DNA of 64,000 bases from Kappaphycus alvarezii. Its lineage: Eukaryota; Rhodophyta; Florideophyceae; Gigartinales; Solieriaceae. This document shows, piece after piece, positions 20,636 through 31,704 of this stretch. Where the stretch lies: NCBI GenBank assembly GCA_002205965.3, contig NADL03000543.1:62001-126000 (forward strand), given 5' to 3'. Numbering within the stretch: the first letter of the stretch is position 1; the number at the start of each line of letters is the position of its first letter. The position numbers and the translations under genes were made by a program. The notes under the pieces were generated by a model, which did no database searches, was not told the DNA's origin, and was given only the letters and a program-made list of their open reading frames with translations.

Positions 20636-23600
20636 ACATGCATTGACTTGGGCAACCAAATGGTTTCAGTTAATATTGACGGCAGAACCGTGAAGATGCC
20701 CCTGGATTTCGACAAAAGCACGCATCCTGAAGATTTAAAAGAAACGGACAGTGAAGATTTCACTTCTAGCTATGACAGCGAAGATTCGGAACCAACTAAC
20801 ACTTTCGGAAGTGGAAAAGGGTACCCTCGGGGGTAATGAACATGGCATGGGACGATTATGATTCCGGGTTTGAAACAGATGACGACTGGATTCTAGGATA
20901 AGTTTGAAACCCGAATGTGTTTCTTTTTGCGATGATATCGAATCAAAGGACAGAATTCGGAGCATGAAAGAAGATTACCTTTGCAAAGAAAATAAGAATA
21001 CGTCGAATTCCATATATGAAGATGTGAGCACGACGGAAGAGGTCCTTCAAAATATTGAGGTTGAGGATCAAGAAGAAAAAGGGCGCCAAATGGCAGAAAT
21101 CCAAGGAAAAGTGCAGCACCTTCCCGCCCCGCCTCACTGAAAATATCCGACATGTTAACATCTTCCGAAGTAATTGCATGGAGCGTTTCAGATTTAAGAC
21201 AAGCAAGTGTACCGGTTACTCACTCGTTCGAACTTACCGACACTCAACCGATTTACCACAAGCCTAGACGTCAACCGCCAAAATATGACCAATTTATCTC
21301 AGAAAATGTTACAAGTATGCTGAAAAATGATATTATTCGACCAGTTTCATCCCCATGGTCGTTTCCAGTTGTGGTCGCACCAAAGAAGGATGGAAAGCTG
21401 CGTTTTTGCGTCGATTACCGACAACTGAACCAGAGAATGATACCCGATCGATTTCCGATTCCGAACATGGAGGAGATCCTCGAGGACCTGAAGGACGGGA
21501 GATATTTCACCTCAATTGACCTTTACACTGGCTATTGGCAGATTCCATTGGATGAAAAATGTAAGGAAAAAACAACCTTTACCAGCAAAGCCGGTACGTT
21601 CAGGTTCGAAGTGATGCCTTTTGGTCTCATGAATGCACCAGCTACATTCCAAAGAATGATGAACGAGGTTTTGAAAGGACTTCCATTCGCAAGAGTCTAT
21701 ATCGATGATGTCGTCATATTCTCAGAAACATTGGATCAGCACATCTCGCACGTCAAGACAGTTGTGGAGAGGATATCGGAGTATAGCTTGAAAATTAAGT
21801 TGAGCAAATGCTTCTTTGCGAAAACTTCTATCCAATTACTCGGTCATATCGTCGACCAAGAGGGAATTAGAGTGGATCCAGAGAAAACGAAAAAAAAAAG
21901 TTGGCACCAAGGCCCGCTTCAAAGACGGAGGTCCGAAGCTTCTTAGGACTGGCCTCATATTACAGAAGATTTATCAAAGATTTCGCCAAGACTGCAGCAC
22001 CGTTACATGCCAGCACTACGAAGAACGGAAAATTTTACTGGAACAAGGAAATGGAAACTGCATTTCAGGAGCTTAAAGATAAGCTATGTGTCCCCCCAGT
22101 TCTCATGTACCCAGATTTCAAGAGACCATTCGTTGTGGAGACAGATGCCTCAGAACGGTCTTTGGGTGCCGTTTTGTCCCAAAAAGATGAAAACGGAAGA
22201 CTACACCCTGTTCAATTCGCAAGCCGAACTCTGAATGACGCGGAAAAGAGATACTCAGTCTGCGAGAAAGAAGCGCTAGCTGTCGTCTTCGCGCTGAAAA
22301 AGTTTCGCGTATACCTTTTATCACTCGAGAAATTTGTCTTGATAACTGATCACCAGGCACTTAAACAGCATTCCAAAAGAAGGATGTACATCACCGCTTG
22401 GCCCGATGGCTCGACATTTTCGCAGAATATCGGTTTGAAATTGTGTATAGACCCGGACGCAATAATCAGCCTGCCGATTACCTATCCCGCTTGAGGGACG
22501 CACTGATTCCAAATGAAAAAGCTTCGGAGGACATCGTCGGAGTCGCCGAGTTGCAGTTGCCGAACGATAACGAGTACGAAGCTAATATTCACGGACTGAT
22601 CAAATTCCTCGATGGACTAGAAATGAGAAAGGTTGATCTTGAACACCGAAATTGGGTACGCAGGAATCAAAAGGCTTTTACATTGTGGAATGGGAAACTC
22701 TTCCGGCACACTAAAGCCGGTCCCCGACTAGTGGCCCCTTTGAAAGAAAGAATGAAGATCTTGAGGACTTTCCATGATGAGCTAGGGCATTGGGATCTCG
22801 AAACAACCAAAAAATTCGTAACTGAGAGATTCTGGTGGCCCGGTATCCATAAGGACGTCTATAATTTCGTGAAAAGCTGCGACAACTGCCAAAAATTCAC
22901 TCCAATACGGAAGTATAAGACAACTCTAAGTTTTCCAGTTTCCGGTCTCTTTGAAACCTTCTCAATTGACTTCGCGGGCCCGTTCAAGGAAACTTCTTCC
23001 GGAAACAAATATCTCCTTATAGGGGTGGAACATCTTACTGGATGGCCAATAGCAGTTGCAGTCGAGGAGGCAAATGCTGAGGTGGTACTGAGATTCATCG
23101 AAAAAGAAATAATTGAACCGTTTGGTCTTCCAAAAAGGATCATCTCGGATAACGCCCTTTGTTTTACTGCAACTTCACTGCTTCGTTTTTTGGAAGAGAA
23201 AGGGATTCAGCTGAAGACCGTTCTCGCATACGCTCCTATGTCCAACGGGAAAGCGGAGAGGATGGTTGGAACCATCAAACGAGCAATATCGAAAACTATG
23301 TTGGAGAATGAAATCCAGTGGGAAGATGCCTTACCAAAAGTGTTATACGGCTACCGTCGAAGAAGAGGAAGAAATGGACGCTCACCATTCGAGCTAATGT
23401 ACGGAAGGGCTCCTAGAATGTTACAGAGAGACATGGAAACAAATATTATCGATGAAGAGAGTAGGGAAGTTGAACTACTGGCCACCGAAGGCTGGAGATC
23501 ACACCGCGCGCTAACACAGACAAGAAATAAGGATGCAGAACCTGCAGTCAGAACCTTTTCAGTTGGCTCTAAAGTACTTGTAGTACATGGAAAAGCAATG

Positions 23601-24920
23601 CAGCAGGCTGTGAAGTGGCCGGCCTTCCAAACCAAGTACTCGAACCCTTGCATCGTCACGGAGGAAAGACACCCGCACTATCAGCTCTGTTCAAGCTCAG
23701 GGAAGAGATCAAGGAGGGCCATCCATGCACGTCGTCTGGTCCCTTACCATCAGAGGCCTGAAGAATTCCTTCTCACACAGGACTATGCGCAACCACGGGG
23801 CATACTCATCTTTAACTATAGAATGATTCCTATGGGAGGAAAAAGGGCCTGGGAATGGATCATCTCGGTTACGCGGGACTACTACGAACTCCACGTAATC
23901 ATCCATTTCTACATTAATATATGCCTATGTTTTCGTACGTTGAACGGACCATTGCTACCTGAAGAAGATTTCCGACTATTAATAAGAGTTCTATTTTCAT
24001 TCCAAAACGGAAGGTTCACGGAAGCAGGTCCAGAGTTTGTGGAGGTAATATATCATTACTCTATAGGAAGATATGGAATGGTAGCTGCTGGAGACTTGTC
24101 GCAAACGTATCTGAATATTATCCGTCCAATTTACGTATTTCTCAAGAACAACCAAGACGTGCGACTGAGAGGTTACGCCTTACCCCCGGATATGGAATAC
24201 AGGCTGGTCCCGTATCCTCTATGGGAACCTTACGTTTCTCCGCCACAAATTGGGAACGTTGGAGGCGGCGAGGATCCTCCTGAAGCAGTGATGATGACCA
24301 GAGGAGGACCTTCAGGAGACAACAACCCGCCCAGAAGAGGTTCCGGTCGTCCCCCGAGAGGACCTCGTGCAGGTCCCAGTACGTCAGGAGCTGGTCGCGG
24401 CCATTCATCGGGACCGTCCACCACAACTTCATCTCTAGCTCTCCTTCACAACCATGCACAGCATACAGTCGGAAGAAGAAGATTATCTTTTTGGCTGCGC
24501 AATATCTCCGAGGATGCGAACGATGCGCAGGTCATTTCTTATTTCATGATAAGCATCTGTTTATGTTTTAGGGCGCTACATGGACCGCACTTATCTTACG
24601 AAGATTCGTTCTTGATGATGCGCGTCTTCTTTTCTTATCGACATCCATTCCTCCGGCATCTTCCAGAAGAGTTTGCATATCACATATATTTTTTCACTCT
24701 TGGAAGATTCGGAAGAGTCACGGAAGAAGAATGTATTCAACCCCACCTCGATGTGATCAAACCAATATATGAGGCTATGCTACAAAGTGAGGTACCAGTA
24801 ATGCGAACCTACTTTTTAGAGCATCATATTGGTAATCAGTTGCATCCGTACCCGTTTGAGAGACCATACATTTTATCAATAAGACAGCGAACACTAACGG
24901 AAGCAGAAGAAGAGCAGTGA
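20636..24920 (+). pseudogene. pol of element A: RT, RNase H, integrase and C-terminal extension
   Basis: Replication enzymes of the element. In order: an acidic linker (20650-21150), reverse transcriptase with the YIDD catalytic box (~21700), RNase H with VETDASE (~22135), integrase and a C-terminal extension. In the long final frame (22398-24920, 840 codons) the integrase has a zinc-binding H126-H131-C161-C164 and catalytic D191, D251 and E287, giving exactly 35 residues between the last two. A GPY/F-like domain (HARRLVPY, ~443-450) follows. Residues ~478-825 form a duplicated unknown domain. Frameshifts lie near 20635, 20835, 21128, in the A10 run at 21890-21899, and near 22366. Several are homopolymer length differences from elements B or C, so a functional original is plausible. 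Stop TGA at 24918-24920. Confidence 0.9.
23829..24872 (+). other. Duplicated ~135-residue domain after integrase, with Gly/Pro/Arg linker
   Basis: Within the final pol frame, residues ~478-613 and ~692-825 are clearly related copies. Matching pieces are INICLCFRTLNGP / ISICLCFRALHGP, IRVLFSF / MRVFFSY, YSIGRYG / FTLGRFG, IIRPIYV / VIKPIYE and PYPLWEPYV / PYPFERPYI. The linker (614-691) is rich in Gly, Pro, Arg and Ser and is presumably disordered. No chromodomain or other known post-integrase module fits. The same arrangement is present in elements B and C. It may be a targeting or nucleic-acid-binding module, or an Env- or Gag-like product expressed from the 3' end; this is inference. Confidence 0.8.
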
Positions 24921-24940
24921 CGAGTCGGGACGTTCGTCTT

Positions 24941-24953
24941 GAGCGAGAGGGCG
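24941..24953 (+). other. Polypurine tract of element A
   Basis: GAGCGAGAGGGCG abuts the 3' LTR, the expected place for the plus-strand primer. It is interrupted by two C residues. The same sequence precedes the 3' LTRs of elements B (27373-27385, complement) and C (54855-54867). Confidence 0.65.
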
Positions 24954-25669
24954 TGATGTGCGCAAATTCGCGCACGAAAAAAATCTAGATGAGGACCATG
25001 ATTGTATACAGTATCGGAATTGGGAAGATATTTTTACAGTTTTTGAATTTGCAAGATATTTTTAATTTGGGTGAGTGTGGCAAATTCATCGGTTGATTTT
25101 TTTATTTTAGGACACGCTGTCATAGTAGATGTCAGTACAGTTCCAGGTTGTGGGTGATACTACAAGTAGCTCTGAAAGGTCTATATAATGGCCACATCAA
25201 TTCCCACCCCTGGCCGATGGTGGCTGGCATGGGTATGGCACCTAGATATTTACCTTGAGGAAATATCTTCTAATAGTCTCTCTGGTTCACACGATTACCG
25301 TGAATACATTTTTGGTTATTAGTATGTTTGTTGAGACTTTTGGGTAGCCAAAAGTCTATATAAGCCGAGTAAACTGCTTCCTTTAGTGGAGGTGAAGCAA
25401 GTTGGCAGACAACTTCAAGCCAAGTCCCGAGTAGTAGGAAGTTGAGAGTCAACTTCAGACCCAAGAAAACTTTTTCTTACGCTAGTCGCAGAGCGTCGGT
25501 GGTAGACCCTGCCCCTTTTATACTTGCTTGTAGCTTTCTCAACTCTCTTCTATATACACTCCCTTTTGTTCGTTCAACAATACCACGGTAGCACTTTTGT
25601 CGCTCGCAACACCTCCTTCTCAGGGTAATTGGTTCTGAGGATCTCTTCCCCGCCGATTTACCCCTATCA
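24954..25669 (+). repeat. 3' LTR of element A
   Basis: Nearly identical to the 5' LTR. It has GCGCAC where the 5' LTR and both LTRs of element C have GCACAC, so the terminal inverted stem is perfect here. This variant is shared with the 5' LTR of element B. Several one-base indels also differ from the 5' copy. Confidence 0.95.
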
Positions 25670-25961
25670 GCCACCTCTGCGCCGAACTACGTATCGACTT
25701 CCAACCGATAGCTTCCGATATATACGGGTCTGCCGTTCCCGGTGTCGAACGAGGTCTGTCCAGAATTGCTGAGTACATCGGTCTACGGAAAGGCAGTAGC
25801 CTTCGAGCGCGATCGCTTGTTCACGATTATCAGTTCGCTCATACAACAACGAACTTCTGTCCCGATCAACCGACGACAACTCAACCGCTCCTGGCTCGGA
25901 TACATTTTTCCCCCTTTGAGGGCCGATAGCCCCCCCTTTCCTTTTGTAAAGTATTCTTCCT
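25670..25961. other. Right flank of element A: segment open on both strands
   Basis: Starts with the second GCCAC copy (25670-25674). A minus-strand frame (QAIALEGYCLSVDRC then TDLVRHRERQTRIYRKLSVG) is protein-like and ends close to the insertion point. A plus-strand frame is also open here in unit 2 (55583-55842). The minus frame could be the upstream part of the old ORF whose end is relic R3, split by element A. I could not join them in one frame. Confidence 0.3.
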
Positions 25962-26560
25962 CTGTAAATCTTTATGGGTTATACAATGTTGCACAGAAGC
26001 GCGCGGAGAATATTCATAAATTAACTACAATTGCGGGCGGCACGTGGAAACCTATCGCGCCTGCATTACTTGGAGACTAAACGCAAAACGGGTAACGAGG
26101 TCGCCAAGCTCCTGTTGAGGGGAGGAACCGCGACGAGGAGTAGCGAAGGAAGAAAGGGGCCGGAAGAAACCCTTGCTGTAGTTGCCCAAGGCGCCATAGA
26201 TATCAATCCCTACGAGGGAGAGGGGGATATCGTTTTGGTCGCAGTAAGTTCCGCAATGACGATGTTCCTCGCTCTCTGCGAGTGTCGCGGCAGCGCTTGT
26301 GGTAACCGTACTTGGCTAGATGTGGCGGCCAGCGGGGGTGGACAACAGTAATGTTGACGGCGATATCGGTACTGTGAAGCCCGTATGCAGCGGGAATGTA
26401 AATGTCCATTCGTAGCGGGGGGGGGCGAATGCAAAGACGAGTTGGGAACCTGGTAGAGGAGCGGATGATCGACGAGAGCGAAGATCCCAACTTCCTTACA
26501 GAAGCGGGCAAGAAAGTTGCGGAGGACGTGATATCGACCAGTTATTCCGTCTTCGTATTT
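25962..26560 (+). repeat. GC-rich dispersed repeat, copy C1
   Basis: Best-kept member in unit 1. It has frames for YNVAQKRAENIHKLTT-AGG, then LHYLETKRKTGNEVAKLLLRG, VVAQGAIDINP and TMFLALCECRG, then after frame changes VGNLVEERMIDESEDPNFL and AGKKVAEDV. It continues into VFVFAGQRVLAAWIYDVCGF, ending at the insertion point of element B. Product unknown. Confidence 0.75.
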
Positions 26561-26651
26561 GCAGGTCAACGCGTGTTGGCCGCTTGGATCTATGATGTGT
26601 GTGGCTTCAGCCTAGCGCCGGGAGCGGACCGCACACCGAGTAGAGCCAGGG

Positions 26652-27372
26652 TGATAGGGGTAAATCGGCGGGGAAAGAGATCCTCAGAACCGATTACCCT
26701 GAGAAGGAGGTGTTGCGAGCGACAAAAGTGCTACCGTGGTATTGTTGAACGAACAAAAGGGAGTGTATATAGAAGTGAGTTGAGAAAGCTACAAGCAAGT
26801 ATAAAAGGGGCAGAGTCTACCACTGACGCTCTGCGACCAGCGTAAGAAAAAGTGTTCTTGGGTCTGAAGTTGACTCTCAACTTCCTACTACTCGGGACTT
26901 GGCTTGAAGTTGTCTGCCAACTTGCTTCACCTCCACTAAAGGAAGCAGTTTACTCGGCTTATATAGACTTTTGGCTACCCTAAAAGTCTCAAACAAACAT
27001 ACTAATAACCATAAAATGTATTCACGGTAATCGTGTGAACCAGAGAGACTATTAGAAGATATTTCCTCAAGGTAAATATCTAGGTGCCATACCCATGCCA
27101 GCCACCCATCGGCCAGGGGTGGGAATTGATGTGGCCATTATATAGACCTTTCAGAGCTACTAGTAGTATCACCCACAACCTGGAACTGTACTGACATCTA
27201 TTATGACAGCGTGTCCTAAAATGAAAAAAATCAACCGATTAATTTGCCACACTCACCCAAATTAAAAATATCTTGCAAATTCAAAAACTGTAAAAATATC
27301 TTCCCAATTCCGATACTGTATACACTCATGGTCCTCATCTAGATTTTTTCGTGTGCGAATTTGCGCACATCA
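26652..27372 (-). repeat. 3' LTR of element B
   Basis: TGATAGG...ACATCA in window orientation. The polypurine tract complement follows at 27373-27385. It carries the CACAC variant at the U3 end, unlike the 5' LTR of this same element. Confidence 0.95.
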
Positions 27373-27405
27373 CGCCCTCTCGCTCAAGACGAACGTCCCG
27401 ACTCG

Positions 27406-30400
27406 TCACTGCTCTTCTTCTGCTTCCGTTAGTGTTCGCTGTCTTATTGATAAAATGTATGGTCTCTCAAACGGGTACGGATGCAACTGATTACCAATAT
27501 GATGCTCTAAAAAGTAGGTTCGCATTACTGGTACCTCACTTTGTAGCATAGCCTCATATATTGGTTTGATCACATCGAGGTGGGGTTGAATACATTCTTC
27601 TTCCGTGACTCTTCCGAATCTTCCAAGAGTGAAAAAATATATGTGATATGCAAACTCTTCTGGAAGATGCCGGAGGAATGGATGTCGATAAGAAAGAAGA
27701 CGCGCATCATCAAGAACGAATCTTCGTAAGATAAGTGCGGTCCATGTAGCGCCCTAAAACATAAACAGATGCTTATCATGAAATAAGAAATGACCTGCGC
27801 ATCGTTCGCATCCTCGGAGATATTGCGCAGCCAAAAAGATAATCTTCTTCTTCCGACTGTATGCTGTGCATGGTTGTGAAGCAGAGCTAGAGATGAAGTT
27901 GTGGTGGACGTCCCGATGAATGGCCGCGACCAGCTCCTGACGTACTGGGACCTGCACGAGGTCCTCTCGGGGGACGACCAGAACCTCTTCTGGGCGGGTT
28001 GTTGTCTCCTGAAGGTCCTCCTCTGGTCATCATCACTGCTTCAGGAGGATCCTCGCCGCCTTCAACGTTCCCAATTTGTGGCGGAGAAACGTAAGGTTCC
28101 CATAGAGGATACGGGACCAGCCTGTATTCCATATCCGGGGTAAGGCGTAACCTCTCAGTCGCACGTCTTGGTTGTTCTTGAGAAATACGTAAATTGGACG
28201 GATAATATTCAGATACGTTTGCGACAAGTCTCCAGCAGCTACCATTCCATATCTTCCTATAGAGTAATGATATATTACCTCCACAAACTCTGGACCTGCT
28301 TCCGTGAACCTTCCGTTTTGGAATGAAAATAGAACTCTTATTAATAGTCGGAAATCATCTTCAGGTAGCAATGGTCCGTTCAACGTACGAAAACATAGGC
28401 ATATATTAATGTAGAAATGAATAATTACGTGGAGTTCGTAGTAGTCCCGCGTAACCGAGATGATCCATTCCCAGGCCCTTTTTCCTCCCATAGGAATCAT
28501 TCTATAGTTAAAGATGAGTATGCCCCGTGGTTGCGCATAGTCCTGTGTGAGAAGGAATTCTTCAGGCCTCTGATGGTAAGGGACCAGACGACGTGCATGG
28601 ATGGCCCTCCTTGATCTCTTCCCTGAGCTTGAACAGAGCTGATAGTGCGGGTGTCTTTCCTCCGTGACGATGCAAGGGTTCGAGTACTTGGTTTGGAAGG
28701 CCGGCCACTTCACAGCCTGCTGCATTGCTTTTCCATGTACTACAAGTACTTTAGAGCCAACTGAAAAGGTTCTGACTGCAGGTTCTGCATCCTTATTTCT
28801 TGTTTGTGTTAGCGCGCGGTGTGATCTCCAGCCTTCAGTGACCAGTAGTTCAACTTCCCTACTCTCTTCATCGATAATATTTGTTTCCATGTCTCTCTGT
28901 AACATTCTAGGAGCCCTTCCGTACATTAGCTCGAATGGTGAGCGTCCATTTCTTCCTCTTCTTCGACGGTAGCCGTATAACACTTTTGGTAAGGCATCTT
29001 CCCACTGGATTTCATTCTCCAACATAGTTTTCGATATTGCTCGTTTGATGGTTCCAACCATCCTCTCCGCTTTCCCGTTGGACATAGGAGCGTATGCGAG
29101 AACGGTCTTCAGCTGAATTCCTTTCTCTTCCAAAAAACGAAGCAGTGAAGTTGCAGTAAAACAAAGGGCGTTATCCGAGATGATCCTTTTTGGAAGACCA
29201 AACGGTTCAATTATTTCTTTTTCGATGAATCTCAGTACCACCTCAGCATTTGCCTCCTCGACTGCAACTGCTATTGGCCATCCAGTAAGATGTTCCACCC
29301 CTATAAGGAGATATTTGTTTCCGGAAGAAGTTTCCTTGAACGGGCCCGCGAAGTCAATTGAGAAGGTTTCAAAGAGACCGGAAACTGGAAAACTTAGAGT
29401 TGTCTTATACTTCCGTATTGGAGTGAATTTTTGGCAGTTGTCGCAGCTTTTCACGAAGTTATAGACGTCCTTATGGATACCGGGCCACCAGAATCTCTCA
29501 GTTACGAATTTTTTGGTTGTTTCGAGATCCCAATGCTAGCTCATCATGGAAAGTCCTCAAGATCTTGATTCTTTCTTTTAAAGGGGCCACTAGTCGGGGA
29601 CCGGCTTTAGTGTGTCGGAAGAGTTTCCCATTCCACAATGTAAAAGCCATTTGGTTCCTGCGTACCCAATTTCTGTGTTCCAGATCAACCTTTCTCATTT
29701 CTAGTCCATCAAGGAAAAAATTTAATTAGTCCGTGAATATTAGCTTCGTACCTGTTATCGTTCGGCACTTGCACCTCGGCAACTCCGAAGATGTCCTCGG
29801 AAGCTTTCTCATTTGGACTCATTGGTCCCTCAAGCGGGATAGGTAATCAGCAGGCTGATTATTGCGTCCGGGTCTATACACAATTTCAAACCGATATTCT
29901 GCGAAAATGTCGAGCCATCGGGCCAAGCGGTGATGTACATCTTCTTTTGGAATGCTGTCTTAAGTGCCTGGTGATCAGTTATCAAGACAAATTTCTCGAG
30001 TGATAAAAGGTATACACGCGAAACTTTTTCAGTGCGAACGCGACAGCTAGCGCTTCTTTCTCGCAGACTGAATATCTCCTTTCCGCATCATTCAGAGTTC
30101 GGCTTGAGAATTGAACAGGGTGTAGTCTTCCGTTCTCATCTTTTTGGGACAAAACGGCAGCCAAAGACCGTTCTGAGGCATCTGTCTCCACAACAAATGG
30201 TCTCTTGAAAATCTGGGTACATGAGAACTGGGGGGACACATAGCTTATCTTTAAGCTCCTGAAATGCAGTTTCCATTTCCTTGTTCCAGTAAAATTTTCC
30301 GTTCTTCGTAGTGCTGGCATGTAACGGTGCTGCAGTCTTGGCGAAATCTTTGATAAATCTTCTGTAATATGAGGCCAGTCCTAAGAAGCTTCGGACCTCC

Positions 30401-31704
30401 GTCTTTGAAGCGGGCCTTGGTGCCAACTTTTTTCGTTTTCTCTGGATCCACTCTAATTCCCTCTTGGTCGACGATATGACCGAGTAATTGGATAGAAGTT
30501 TTCGCAAAGAAGCATTTGCTCAACTTAATTTTCAAGCTATACTCCGATATCCTCTCCACAACTGTCTTGACGTGCGAGATGTGCTGATCCAATGTTTCTG
30601 AGAATATGACGACATCATCGATATAGACTCTTGCGAATGGAAGTCCTTTCAAAACCTCGTTCATCATTCTTTGGAATGTAGCTGGTGCATTCATGAGACC
30701 AAAAGGCATCACTTCGAACCTGAACGTACCGGCTTTGCTGGTAAAGTTGTTTTTTCCTTACATTTTTCATCCAATGGAATCTGCCAATAGCCAGTGTAAA
30801 GGTCAATTGAGGTGAAATATCTCCCGTCCTTCAGGTCCTCGAGGATCTCCTCCATGTTCGGAATCGGAAATCGATCGGGTATCATTCTCTGGTTCAGTTG
30901 TCGGTAATCGACGCAAAAACGCAGCTTTCCATCCTTCTTTGGTGCGACCACAACTGGAAACGACCATGGGGATGAAACTGGTCGAATAATATCATTTTTC
31001 AGCATACTTGTAACATTTTCTGAGATAAATTGGTCATATTTTGGCGGTTGACGTCTAGGCTTGTGGTAAATCGGTTGAGTGTCGGTAAGTTCGAACGAGT
31101 GAGTAACCGGTACACTTGCTTGTCTCAAATCTGAAACGCTCCATGCAATTACTTCGGAAGATGTTAACATGTCGGATATTTTCAGTGAGGCGGGGGCGGA
31201 AGGTGCTGCACTTTTCCTTGGATTTCTGCCATTTGGCGCCCTTTTTCTTCTTGATCCTCAACCTCAATATTTTGAAGGACCTCTTCCGTCGTGCTCACAT
31301 CTTCATATATGGAATTCGCCGTATTCTTATTTTCTTTGCAAAGGTAATCTTCTTTCATGCTCCGAATTCTGTCCTTTGATTCGATATCATCGCAAAAAGA
31401 AACACATTCGGGTTTCAAACTTATCCTAGAATCCCAGTCGTCATCTGTTTCAAACCCGGAATCATAATCGTCCCCATGCCATGTTCATTAACCCCCGAGG
31501 GTACCCTTTTCCACTTCCGAAAGTGTTAGTTGGTTCCGAATCTTCGCTGTCATAGCTAGAAGTGAAATCTTCACTGTCCGTTTCTTTTAAATCTTCAGGA
31601 TGCGTGCTTTTGTCGAAATCCAGGGGCATCTTCACGGTTCTGCCGTCAATATTAACTGAAACCATTTGGTTGCCCAAGTCAATGCATGTTCCTAGTCTTT
31701 CCAT
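27406..31704 (-). pseudogene. pol of element B (multiple frameshifts)
   Basis: Same domain order as in element A: acidic linker (31704-31180), RT with YIDD (~30620), RNase H (~30180), zinc-binding region (~29500-29580), integrase core (29454-28650) and duplicated C-terminal domains. The linker is the most continuous of the three copies: where A and C have a stop after YPRG, this copy has one extra base that keeps the frame open into the MNMAW stretch. Frame breaks occur near 31455, 31200, 30747, 30425, 30200, 29720, 29535, 28135 and 27910, among others. The longest intact piece is 473 codons (28033-29454), from the integrase zinc region to the first C-terminal domain. Stop at 27406-27408. Confidence 0.88.

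Larger units (their letters stand above)
18155..25669 (+). mobile_element. Ty3/gypsy LTR retrotransposon, element A
   Basis: Complete element of 7,515 bp with LTRs of 719 and 716 bp (TGATGT...CCTATCA), a primer-binding site, gag-protease, RT-RNase H-integrase, a C-terminal extension, a purine tract and a 5-bp target duplication. The two LTRs differ almost only by single-base indels, so the insertion is young. It is the same insertion event as element C (same flanks, same duplication), copied by the segmental duplication. Its coding frames carry several 1-2 base indels. With element B it forms a tail-to-tail inverted repeat. Confidence 0.96.

Noticed and set aside
28033..29454. 473-codon frame as an independent gene
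   Set aside because: It is the integrase part of element B pol, separated from the rest by frameshifts.
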